DNA of 17,802 nucleotides from CAG-791 sp963658695 (GCA_963658695.1 CAVKRN010000052.1:1-17802); one strand, 5' to 3'. Counted from the stretch's first letter, positions 7,887 through 15,444 are shown. Translations and numbers: made by a program. The notes: a model not told the origin generated them from the letters alone.

Positions 7887-9977
7887 TTATTCAATCCGCA
7901 AAAAAACATCTGACCAGAACACCAGCCTCTGGCGAGAGGTCCGGTCCACGGCCAGCATGCCGATCTGATAGCGCCCCGGCTGCAGCGCATCCTTTCGAAA
8001 TGCCGTCATAAAGCCAGTCAGCTCGTCGTTGATCTGATCCGTCAGGTTTTCTGCAATATCCGGGCGATAGACTCTCTCCGTGTCAATCTGCCATACCGGC
8101 CCTTCCTGCGTATCGGAACGGAACAACAGCTTTCTGTCATACGCTGCATTGTCTGCGTCAATGACGAAGGCATAGCCCTTGATATAATAGCCTTCTTCAT
8201 TTTTACTTGCCTGATCCTTGCGCCCCATCGGTCCGCACAGCCAGACAGAAAGTGCTCCGGCATATTCCACGCCCAGGCGCAGCACCGGATTCTCCCAGGA
8301 TGCCTTGAGCTTTCCTTTCCGGCACTCCATATCCATGTAGTGCGGATCCTGCAGCACCGCATCCTCCGTCGCAATTTTAAATTCCGTCACCGCCGGATCC
8401 TGTTCAAGATATTCGTGATAGAAAGGATCTCTTCGGAACAAATCCGGATGAAGTCCAAGGAGGCGCTCCAGCTCTTTGGAAAGGCGCACTGCCTTTACCT
8501 CATCTTTCCTGTCATCGCCGCGCGAAAGAGACTCATGGTGATACAGATACATGTTGTTGCGCACGACATTGTAATAGCCCTTTTCGAACACCTTCAGGCA
8601 CAGATCAATATCGTTGAACGCAACTGCGAAATTCTCAGTATCAAAGCCGCCGACTTCGTGGAACAGATCATTTCGGATCATCAGGCAGGCACCGGTAACT
8701 GCAATGACGTTACGAACCCCCTTATTAAATCCAAAATAATGCTCTTCCTTGTTGCTGCAGTACTGTAGCTTATGGATAGGTCCCACATGCACGTTCACAA
8801 CACCCGCGTGCTGAATGAGATCCGAATTCGGATAGAGCAGCTTCATTCCAACACATCCGACATACGGGAGCTTGGCCTTTTCCGAAAGATAGGAAAGCCA
8901 GTTGGGGCGCGCAATTTCTATGTCATCGTTTAAGAACAGCAGCAGCTCGCCGTTGGCTTCCTCCGCGCCCAAATTGCACATCGCCGAAAAATTAAACTCC
9001 ATCGGCTGATAAATCAGTCTGGCGCTTCCGGTCTCGTTGTGCTCCTCCAGGAGCTTTTCTACTTTCCTGCGATTTTCATCGGAGCTTCCGTTATCGACAA
9101 CAATGATTTCATACGGAGAGCAATCGCTGAACTTCTCAATGGAATGCAGACACTGTCCCAGAATTTCCGGGTTATCCTTACTGGGAATAATGATGCTGAT
9201 CAGTCGCTTTTCCGCAGACTCCACAGAGTATCGTCCGGTAAGGGAGCTCTTGATCAGGTTGCTGTCCCAGGGACTGCGCTTCCGGTAAGAATGGAACAAA
9301 ACTTCCGGAATATGCCCGATCGGGAATACACCTTTTTTGCGCCGTGAAAACCCATCGTCTGCCTGTGCAATGCGCAGACAGAGCTTGCTGTAAATCCAGG
9401 AACGCATGGCATCATCCAGCTCGTTCTCCCTGGCCTTTTCCTCTTCCTCACAGTCCTCTTTGGTTTTCGACTTCACCTCATAGTCCGATGCCTTCCGCTC
9501 TCCGGGATTGATCATATACAGCTCCGTGGAACGGATCGCAAAAATACTACCGAAATAGAACGTGGACAAAAAGGTGTCCGGCGACCAATCCGGCTTTAAC
9601 CATGCATCCGTCAGCTGTCCCTTGTCCGCCAGGCGGTCTTCATCTCCGTAGACCATTCCGATGTCCGGATTAGCCGCAAAAAAGTCACAGATCAGCTTCT
9701 GCGCGTAATCTGTCAGGGTCCCGTCGTCGGCGCAGCAAATCAGGATATCCGGAAGCTTGTTGCCGGATAAAATATAATTCCGAAGATGCGAATAACGAAC
9801 CACCTCCGCAGAAAGCTTCTCTCCCTCCGTGTGATCCATCGCGTTCAGCCGTTTATCCAGGTCCAGCTTGTGCAGCCGGTACCAATTGCTGTAGCTGTCT
9901 ACCTTGTCCAGCAGCTCTCTTTCATATTGCTCATCCCGGGTTCGCAGTAAATACTGTTTGATCTGTTTTTTCAGCAT
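7887..9977 (-). CDS. Large GT2 glycosyltransferase with degenerate N-terminal GT half-domain and C-terminal beta-rich domain
   Basis: This 696-aa protein has three parts. Residues about 75-230 match only the back half of a GT-A domain (DILICCADDGT, VYGDEDR at 110-116, KPDWSPDTFLS, then GHIPEVLFH) and lack the usual SIIIPxYN front; an acidic, charged insertion sits at about 163-190. Residues about 258-490 form a complete GT2 domain: ISIIIPSKDN, IIVVDNGSSDENR, LNDDIEI with the NDD metal site (350-352), QHAGVVNVHVG, VTGACLMIRN, FNDIDLCLK (454-462) and YHHESLSRGDD. The last 150 residues are rich in beta-type sequence and may bind glycan. The start at 9977 is chosen because AAGGAG lies eight bases upstream; an ATG seven codons earlier has no such site. 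Function beyond glycosyl transfer is unknown. Confidence 0.9.
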   Translation of the reverse strand: MLKKQIKQYLLRTRDEQYERELLDKVDSYSNWYRLHKLDLDKRLNAMDHTEGEKLSAEVVRYSHLRNYILSGNKLPDILICCADDGTLTDYAQKLICDFFAANPDIGMVYGDEDRLADKGQLTDAWLKPDWSPDTFLSTFYFGSIFAIRSTELYMINPGERKASDYEVKSKTKEDCEEEEKARENELDDAMRSWIYSKLCLRIAQADDGFSRRKKGVFPIGHIPEVLFHSYRKRSPWDSNLIKSSLTGRYSVESAEKRLISIIIPSKDNPEILGQCLHSIEKFSDCSPYEIIVVDNGSSDENRRKVEKLLEEHNETGSARLIYQPMEFNFSAMCNLGAEEANGELLLFLNDDIEIARPNWLSYLSEKAKLPYVGCVGMKLLYPNSDLIQHAGVVNVHVGPIHKLQYCSNKEEHYFGFNKGVRNVIAVTGACLMIRNDLFHEVGGFDTENFAVAFNDIDLCLKVFEKGYYNVVRNNMYLYHHESLSRGDDRKDEVKAVRLSKELERLLGLHPDLFRRDPFYHEYLEQDPAVTEFKIATEDAVLQDPHYMDMECRKGKLKASWENPVLRLGVEYAGALSVWLCGPMGRKDQASKNEEGYYIKGYAFVIDADNAAYDRKLLFRSDTQEGPVWQIDTERVYRPDIAENLTDQINDELTGFMTAFRKDALQPGRYQIGMLAVDRTSRQRLVFWSDVFLRIE

Positions 9978-9985
9978 ATAACCTG

Positions 9986-9991
9986 CTCCTT
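9986..9991 (-). promoter_or_regulatory. Shine-Dalgarno deciding the 696-aa GT start
   Basis: AAGGAG on the minus strand lies eight bases before ATG at 9977 (protein start MLKKQIKQYLL). This places the true start seven codons inside the longest open frame. Confidence 0.7.
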
Positions 9992-10031
9992 GCTTCACCT
10001 AAAAACACAGGCACCTATTCCGCAGCCGCAC

Positions 10032-12251
10032 TTATCGTCTTTCCATCGCCTCTGCCATCGTAGAGGGAAGCCCTGTCATCTGCAGGACCAGCTTCATGCG
10101 AAACGTCTCATCCTCTGCAATCTGTGCCTTGCGGCGCAATTTTTTCATATCCCATACCATCCAGGGGTCCGATCCCGTATATACGATGCTGCCATTCGTA
10201 TAATGTCTGCCATTCGTCCGAACCAGACGGTCCAGAAGCTTATGCCCTTCGTGTCCCACCTTTGCCTCCCGCAAGAGAACGACACAAGGGCAAAGCGCCG
10301 GATCAATCCGAAGACGTTTTACCTCCGGAAATACCTCCACTGTAAGTGCAGCAATACCTTCCTCCTCGTAGTGTTCCTCTGCCCAGTAGGACTGCTCCTC
10401 GCAAAACCCCTTTCCGGTATCGTAATAAATCTGAATGGACGAAAGCGTCTGCTCTTCCTGTGCCTTCTGCAGCTCCTCTTCCTTCCGTTTTGCAAAAGAA
10501 GCTTCCTTCTCCTCCGGCGACTGAAGCTCGCACGGCTTAATCACGCTGGTTCCCATCCCGCTGCAAAGCTGTCCCAGAGAGGTCACTCCTCCTGTCACCT
10601 GGCGTTGGAAATTCTGTTCCTCTTCCGCCAGCCGATTGGCATCCGCCTCCGGAATTCCGATCACCGCCAGAAGCCGTTCATTCCCAATGAGCTTCTCACA
10701 GCTGCCGCTCCTGGTCTCATCCTCCAGATAATAAACAAGGAGTGACCGGAACAAAAGCTCCTGAACCGGGATGCTCTCGGAGACCGCCCACTCGTAGTCA
10801 ATAGCAGTCCACACGTCTCCATTTACCAGAATATTGGAAAAGGTCATATCGTAATCCGATACCGGCACACCGCTCCCATCTCCAACCCGGCGCCGGTACT
10901 CCGCGATAAGCGCAAGGAAGCCGTCCCCGTTTCCTTCTGCCAGACATTCATCCAGCAGACTTTCCAGGGATCTCCCGGGAACCAGCGGAAATTCCACTCC
11001 GCCGTCGCCGGTCCGTCTGCACGGCGCAATTCGAAGACCGGGAAGAGTTCCGTTCCCGGAAGCTCCTTCCGCCAAGGCTGTTCCCATAACCGGAAGCTTT
11101 GGCATGGCCGCAGCTCCCGCCACATTCTCCGCAAGGTAAGGCGCCTCGTAACGCGCCGAGAGTCTCTTCGCACTTTCCTCCATCTGCAGCACATGGTCCT
11201 TCGCCATGTCATTCAAAGGATATTTACGCACGAGCCCGCTCTGTTCATCAATCTCCGTTCGGATCTGGTATTCTCTGGCTCGGTCATTGGAAAATTTGCA
11301 GTAATCTACCGGAAGCGCAGGTCCTGCCACAACCTCAAAGGAATTGGCAAACTCCGGGTACAGTCCGTCCTCTACAATCCCCCGATACGCCTTTTTCTCA
11401 TCGAACAATAGCAGTCGGTCCCGGTCAAAGTTCCGGATGTTCTCATTCAGCTCATCCGCCTTTGGGAGACGCCGATCCGAATACAAGACCGATGTAAACT
11501 TGTAATCCGGATACGGATAATAGAAGGAATATTCTGCAATCCCGCTTCTTTGAAGCAATGCCTCCAGTGCAGGCCTGGAAAAGGTCTTCGCAGGCGCATT
11601 ATCTGTCGTATAGGACTCGATACCGTCAAAATAACGTCCGGAATGGTCTTCTGCACACCCGGCCCAGTATTTCATTCCCAACCGGTTTTCAATAGCGATC
11701 ACAAGTCGGCCGCCCTCTGCCATATGTGACCGGATAATGCGAAGTTCCTTCTCAAAGGGATTGGAATCGTGCAGATAGCTGCCGGCATACTCCAGAACAC
11801 CAATCAGGAAAATATAGTCGTAATCTCTGTCCAGTGTCGGCTCAATGTCTTCGAAATTACCCACATGGATCGTGATGTTGTCCCGGTCGCGGTGCCGGTA
11901 TGCATTGATCAGCGAGCGTTTATAGGACAAATCTACGCAGTCCACCTGCCTGCAGCGAGCAGCGAGCGCACCGGTAATGGCGCCCGGTCCGGCTCCGATC
12001 TCCAGTACCTTTTCCTCCCCCGTGAAGGGGATCCAGGAAACAATGTTCCCGCGAATGGAAGAAAGATGGTACAAGACCGGCCAACTCGGTTCCTGACGAA
12101 TCACCGCATCAAAATCCTCTTCCCGGCAATTCCTTGCAATATCCAGAATGTGATCCTCAATCTCGCCGTCGCAATATAAATCGGTTCCCGGGTACATGGA
12201 TAAATCCAATGCTACGTTTCCGATTTGTTCCGTTTTTGTCTGATCATCCAT
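10032..12251 (-). CDS. Methyltransferase-kinase-like fusion protein, candidate chain-terminating (capping) enzyme, WbdD-like in layout
   Basis: This 739-aa protein begins with a class I SAM methyltransferase domain (about 60-260): motif I VLEIGAGPG (82-90), DCVDLS (104-109, acidic ribose-binding D107) and the post-II segment YIFLIGVLEY (146-155). Residues about 310-540 look like an atypical kinase/phosphotransferase: KFSNDRAREYQIRTEI then VRKYPL (candidate ATP lysine K343), DYDMTFSNIL (466-475, like the catalytic Asp/Asn loop) and AIDYEW (483-488, like the metal-binding Asp before an activation segment). A short charged helix (about 578-601, EEKEASFAKRKEEELQKAQEE) leads to a beta-rich tail with YYDTGKGFCEEQSYW and RLRIDPALCP. 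The gene sits 36 bp after wzt. By analogy with WbdD, which methylates and phosphorylates the chain end recognised by Wzt, this is inferred to cap the glycan. The methyltransferase call is strong; the kinase and capping roles are inference. Confidence 0.85.
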   Translation of the reverse strand: MDDQTKTEQIGNVALDLSMYPGTDLYCDGEIEDHILDIARNCREEDFDAVIRQEPSWPVLYHLSSIRGNIVSWIPFTGEEKVLEIGAGPGAITGALAARCRQVDCVDLSYKRSLINAYRHRDRDNITIHVGNFEDIEPTLDRDYDYIFLIGVLEYAGSYLHDSNPFEKELRIIRSHMAEGGRLVIAIENRLGMKYWAGCAEDHSGRYFDGIESYTTDNAPAKTFSRPALEALLQRSGIAEYSFYYPYPDYKFTSVLYSDRRLPKADELNENIRNFDRDRLLLFDEKKAYRGIVEDGLYPEFANSFEVVAGPALPVDYCKFSNDRAREYQIRTEIDEQSGLVRKYPLNDMAKDHVLQMEESAKRLSARYEAPYLAENVAGAAAMPKLPVMGTALAEGASGNGTLPGLRIAPCRRTGDGGVEFPLVPGRSLESLLDECLAEGNGDGFLALIAEYRRRVGDGSGVPVSDYDMTFSNILVNGDVWTAIDYEWAVSESIPVQELLFRSLLVYYLEDETRSGSCEKLIGNERLLAVIGIPEADANRLAEEEQNFQRQVTGGVTSLGQLCSGMGTSVIKPCELQSPEEKEASFAKRKEEELQKAQEEQTLSSIQIYYDTGKGFCEEQSYWAEEHYEEEGIAALTVEVFPEVKRLRIDPALCPCVVLLREAKVGHEGHKLLDRLVRTNGRHYTNGSIVYTGSDPWMVWDMKKLRRKAQIAEDETFRMKLVLQMTGLPSTMAEAMERR

Positions 12252-12287
12252 CGTCGCATCCTATCTGTTCGCCTTCCCCTCTGCGCG

Positions 12288-13547
12288 CTACTGCGCACAA
12301 AGGCTTCCGTCGCTCACTTGAATACTGGAATTCATATCAAAATAACCCACCGTATTTTTGTCGGAGACTACGGTCAGATTTATAACATCATACAATCTGT
12401 GGTATACCGTGAAGGCTTCTCCCTCATAGCCGGTAACTCCCAGAGAAAGGAGGTACTCTCCTCCCTGCAGATCCATCTTCTGCCGAAACGTAATGGTCTT
12501 GATCTCTCCCTTTTTCACCGGCTCTAGGAAAGCCTTTTCAAACATCGTATTGGTTCCGGAGATCTCTACGCCATACTTGTTCTTGATGGTAAATGCGAAA
12601 ATCGGTGCCTTTACGTCTTCCATAAACTCCACACTCATTCGGAAGGTGCACTCCGAGCCCTTCAGAATGGTGGAATTCACACTGCCGCCGGCATCTAAGA
12701 TGTCATAGCATATGATTTTCGCTTTTCCGGAACCGTATTCCAGACGTTCCGGATTCTCCGCAACTGCGCCGCTTTCCGGCTTTTCCCCGGCAACATCCTC
12801 ATCCGGGTTGTATTGACCAACCAGCACCCTTTTGTAGATGTCAATCATTTCCTTCGGAGACCCTTCCCCCAACTTCACTCCCTGGTTCAAAAGGATCACT
12901 CGGTCACAGTACTTGCTGATGCTCGACATGTCATGGGAAACAAAAAGGACCGTTTTCCCCGCTTTCTTAAACTCGTCAAATTTATGAAAGCACTTTGCCT
13001 GGAAAAACACGTCACCCACTGCCAACGCCTCATCGACGATCAATATCTCCGGATCAATATTGATGGCAACTGCAAAGGCCAGGCGCATGAACATGCCGCT
13101 GGAGTACATTTTCACCGGCTGATAGACATAATCGCCAATGTCAGCAAATTCCAGAATATCGTCCAGCTTCTCTTTGATTTCATCCTCCGAGAAGCCGATC
13201 ATGGTGCCGTTGAGATAGATATTTTCTATCCCGTTGTATTCCATATTAAAGCCGGCTCCCAATTCCAGAAGAGCGGAGATTCTCCCTCTTACCTGAACAT
13301 CTCCGCTGGTCGGGGTGAGCACTCCCGTAATGATCTTCAGAATTGTGGATTTTCCGGATCCGTTGGTGCCGATGATGCCGACGGTCTCCCCCTTGTGAAT
13401 GGAAAGGCTCACATCGTTCAGTGCAAGATGCTCGGTGTAATGGGCGTGTTTGCCCATGCCGAGTGCGTCTGCGACGCGGTCCCGGTTGTGTTGGTAGAGC
13501 TTATACTGTTTGGTGAGGTGTGAAACCTCAATAATATTCTCAGGCAT
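12288..13547 (-). CDS. wzt: ABC transporter ATP-binding protein for polysaccharide export, with C-terminal glycan-recognition domain
   Basis: This 419-aa protein is the ATPase of an ABC-2 polysaccharide exporter. The nucleotide-binding domain (1-245) shows Walker A GTNGSGKST (60-68), the ABC signature region YSSGMFMRLAFA (148-159, the SSGM variant typical of Wzt/TagH), Walker B ILIVDEA (168-174) and the H-loop VSHD (H205). A linker (about 245-268) leads to a complete Wzt-C-type beta-sandwich (about 270-415): YGSGKAKI, KGSECTFRMSVEF, PIFAFTIKNKYGVEISGTNT, LQGGEYLLSLGV and VGYFDMNSS. In E. coli O9a this domain binds the modified chain end and couples termination to export. The ribosome binding site is poor (AAGGAAA about 16 bases upstream). 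It is unusually separated from its permease gene by a 277-bp structured gap. Confidence 0.95.
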   Translation of the reverse strand: MPENIIEVSHLTKQYKLYQHNRDRVADALGMGKHAHYTEHLALNDVSLSIHKGETVGIIGTNGSGKSTILKIITGVLTPTSGDVQVRGRISALLELGAGFNMEYNGIENIYLNGTMIGFSEDEIKEKLDDILEFADIGDYVYQPVKMYSSGMFMRLAFAVAINIDPEILIVDEALAVGDVFFQAKCFHKFDEFKKAGKTVLFVSHDMSSISKYCDRVILLNQGVKLGEGSPKEMIDIYKRVLVGQYNPDEDVAGEKPESGAVAENPERLEYGSGKAKIICYDILDAGGSVNSTILKGSECTFRMSVEFMEDVKAPIFAFTIKNKYGVEISGTNTMFEKAFLEPVKKGEIKTITFRQKMDLQGGEYLLSLGVTGYEGEAFTVYHRLYDVINLTVVSDKNTVGYFDMNSSIQVSDGSLCAQ

Positions 13548-13824
13548 AAATATGTATTATGATTTCCTTCGGGCCTTGGCCGCATCCTTCTGTCAGCCCA
13601 CATCTCCAGTGTTACTGTACAGACGCCCGTCAGCGACGGGTCCTGGCGGAGTTGTCCGATCAGGGTACACTCCCGCTCCATCCTCGGACCTAGCGGTGCT
13701 AAGCTCGCACAAGACGCTCGCAAGCACCGAGGCCTCGCAAGGCCCCTGATCTGGACATTCTCCGCCACCCTGTCGCTTGGCTAGCGAGTGAACTGCAACT
13801 CTCCAATCCCTTTCCGAGCCTTAT
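13548..13824 (-). repeat. Structured intergenic repeat element between wzm and wzt
   Basis: This 277-bp stretch holds no credible gene. Its core, 13626-13802, is highly foldable. The arm 13631-13665 pairs with 13743-13778 over about 30 of 36 positions (CCCTGATC, GGACA, CTCCGCCA, GTCGCT blocks on each side). The loop contains CGGTGCT (13694-13700) facing AGCACCG (13723-13729), and GGCCT-CGCA-AGGCC (13731-13744). On the transcript strand the motif CTTGCGAG or a close variant occurs three times, each at a potential tight hairpin. A second palindrome, CCCGTC-AGC-GACGGG (13626-13640), competes with the outer stem. No U-run follows in the gene direction, so it is not a standard terminator. Bases 13726-13802 recur at 1-76. 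It could be a REP/MITE-like element or a structured regulatory RNA. Confidence 0.75.
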
Positions 13825-14823
13825 TCACATCACATCCGCGAACATGGGCTTTAGTTTCTTGAAAATCAGTGCGGATACTACGAACAAAAGAGCGGTTACA
13901 ATCCAGAAATATGTGGAGGAGTAGAAATGTTCCCAGAACCACTGCTGTTCGTATACCGAACTCCGATACCCTTCTACGATGTACGTCATCGGATTCAGCT
14001 TGATGAAGGGCTTGTACTTTTCTCGCACGGTGGTGTTGAGATTCCACAGAATCGGTGTTGCCCACATTCCGATTTGCATCAAAATAGAAATCAGATTCTG
14101 CAGATCCCGGAAGAAAATAACTATGGCACAGGTGGCATAGGACAGTCCCAATATGAAAATGTACTCACACAGTGTGTAATACACAAGCTGCAGCGTGTAC
14201 ACACTGGGCATATGTCCATAGCAGGCCGCAATGATTACCAGAATGACGGAAAAGCCCACATGCACGAACATGGCAGCATTCACCTTAATGATCGGCAGAA
14301 TACTGACCTTAAACACAACCTTCTTCACCAGATAATTGTATTCCAGAAGGGAAGTCATGCCTCCCATCACAGCATCGGAAAAGAAGAACCACGGAACCAG
14401 CCCTGCCGTCAGAAACAGTACATACGGCACGGTTCCGCCGGTATAGGTTGCCTGCTCTCCCGACTGAAAAATTCTTCCGAATACAACGTAGTACATGGCA
14501 ACCGTAACAACGGGCGGCACCATTGCCCAGATTGTCCCCAGATAGGAGCCGGCATAGCGCTTTTTAAAATCATTCCGCGAAAGTCGCCAGATCAGCCGCC
14601 GGTTCTGATAGAGTTCCATCGGAAGCGCCATGACGCGATCCTGAAACAGCGTAAACAGAAAAACACCGGCGCCCAGTAGCAGGCAGCCGGAGATTTTCTT
14701 CAATCTCGCTGTATCCGGATCTTCCAGTGTATTGTTGTGCAGCAAAAGTGCTACCATAAGGACAGCCGCCGCTGCCCAGACGATCAGCAGGATCGTCCGT
14801 TTTTTTCTGCGGTTCGGATCCAT
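13825..14823 (-). CDS. wzm: ABC-2 type polysaccharide export permease with extra N-terminal membrane segment pair
   Basis: This 332-aa protein is the membrane channel partner of Wzt. The canonical ABC-2 part begins near residue 72 (LYQNRRLIWRLSRNDFKKRYAGSYLGTIWAMV, the amphipathic interface helix and first helix) and carries about six transmembrane helices (about 97-117, 133-150, 178-200, 212-237, 245-262, 305-323). GYRSSVYEQQWFWEHFYSS is in the usual late periplasmic-side position. Before it sit about 70 additional residues with two hydrophobic helices (10-28 and 43-61); the usual Wzm/TagG length is about 260-275 aa. The gene starts three bases after the rmlC stop, with GAAAGGAAAG about 13 bases upstream inside rmlC, so it is probably coupled to rmlC. 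The permease call is firm; the purpose of the extension is unknown. Confidence 0.93.
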   Translation of the reverse strand: MDPNRRKKRTILLIVWAAAAVLMVALLLHNNTLEDPDTARLKKISGCLLLGAGVFLFTLFQDRVMALPMELYQNRRLIWRLSRNDFKKRYAGSYLGTIWAMVPPVVTVAMYYVVFGRIFQSGEQATYTGGTVPYVLFLTAGLVPWFFFSDAVMGGMTSLLEYNYLVKKVVFKVSILPIIKVNAAMFVHVGFSVILVIIAACYGHMPSVYTLQLVYYTLCEYIFILGLSYATCAIVIFFRDLQNLISILMQIGMWATPILWNLNTTVREKYKPFIKLNPMTYIVEGYRSSVYEQQWFWEHFYSSTYFWIVTALLFVVSALIFKKLKPMFADVM

Positions 14824-14826
14824 GAG

Positions 14827-15444
14827 TTATAAATTTCTTTCCTTTCGATATGCATCCAGTCCATCCCACTTCTGATCCTTCTCCGAAAGAGTCAGACCGG
14901 TTCCATCCTGCAGTGTATAGCCCTCTGCAGACGGTGTCCCTGCATACTCACCTATCACCTCCGGCCACACAATGCCGATGGCAGGATCGTTCCATGCAAT
15001 TCCCGCCTCGTCGTTTGCATGCCAGAAGTCATCCACCTTGTAGCAGAATTCCGCTTCGTCCGAAAGGACAAGAAAACCATGGGCGAAATTCTTGGGAATA
15101 AAGAACTGCTTTTTGTTCTCTGCAGAAAGACAGACTCCATACCACTTGCCAAAGGTCGCAGAGCCGGGGCGCAGATCTACCGCCACATCAAACACCTCTC
15201 CGCGCACCACACGAACCAGCTTAGACTGTGCGTACTGGATCTGAAAATGAAGACCACGCAGCACGCCCTTCTTCGAGGACGACTGGTTGTCCTGTACAAA
15301 AGCAACATCAATGCCTGCAGCCGCAAAATCCCGCTGCTGATAGGTCTCCATAAAATACCCGCGGTCATCACCATGTACTGTAGGCGTGATGACCTTCAGC
15401 CCCTCGATGCCGCCGCAATTATCTTCTACCTGTATCTGTCCCAT
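14827..15444 (-). CDS. rmlC: dTDP-4-dehydrorhamnose 3,5-epimerase
   Basis: This 205-aa protein catalyses the third step of dTDP-L-rhamnose synthesis, epimerising dTDP-4-keto-6-deoxyglucose at C3 and C5. It is a single cupin domain with the family hallmarks: DDRGYFMETY (26-35), QDNQSSSKKGVLRGLHFQ (51-68, catalytic H66), VRGEVFDVAVDLR (80-92), IPKNFAHGFLVLSD (116-129) and FCYKVDDFW (133-141, catalytic Y135). The length is normal to slightly long (usual 180-200), with a C-terminal tail extended to about 205. GGAGG sits 13 bases upstream of the ATG, rather far. A 147-bp gap separates it from rmlA, so an internal promoter is possible though no good one was seen. The wzm start lies three bases downstream of its stop. 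Confidence 0.96.
   Translation of the reverse strand: MGQIQVEDNCGGIEGLKVITPTVHGDDRGYFMETYQQRDFAAAGIDVAFVQDNQSSSKKGVLRGLHFQIQYAQSKLVRVVRGEVFDVAVDLRPGSATFGKWYGVCLSAENKKQFFIPKNFAHGFLVLSDEAEFCYKVDDFWHANDEAGIAWNDPAIGIVWPEVIGEYAGTPSAEGYTLQDGTGLTLSEKDQKWDGLDAYRKERNL

Noticed and set aside
5497..7968. Long open frame on the plus strand (over 800 codons) opposite the GT2-GT2 gene
   Set aside because: It lies antisense to proteins with full GT2 and mutase motifs, spans two genes and their gap, has no recognisable domain and no ribosome binding site. It is a codon-bias shadow.
9041..9060. GCTCC-TCCA-GGAGC followed by TTTTCT on the plus strand, resembling an intrinsic terminator
   Set aside because: The stem is only five base pairs, it lies inside the 696-aa glycosyltransferase coding sequence, and it is on the strand opposite to transcription.
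13626..13640. Hairpin CCCGTC-AGC-GACGGG as a stand-alone transcription terminator after wzm
   Set aside because: No U-run follows on the minus strand, and the downstream genes clearly belong to the same pathway. Retained only as part of the structured element.
13418..13768. Open frame on the minus strand through the repeat element (GTG start, MAENVQIRG in translation), also open in the partial copy at 1-43, where the single G-to-A change is synonymous in this frame
   Set aside because: The frame runs on into wzt out of frame, the translation is low-complexity and basic, and the palindromic structure explains the sequence better. One synonymous change is not evidence of coding. Kept as a minor possibility of a small repeated ORF.
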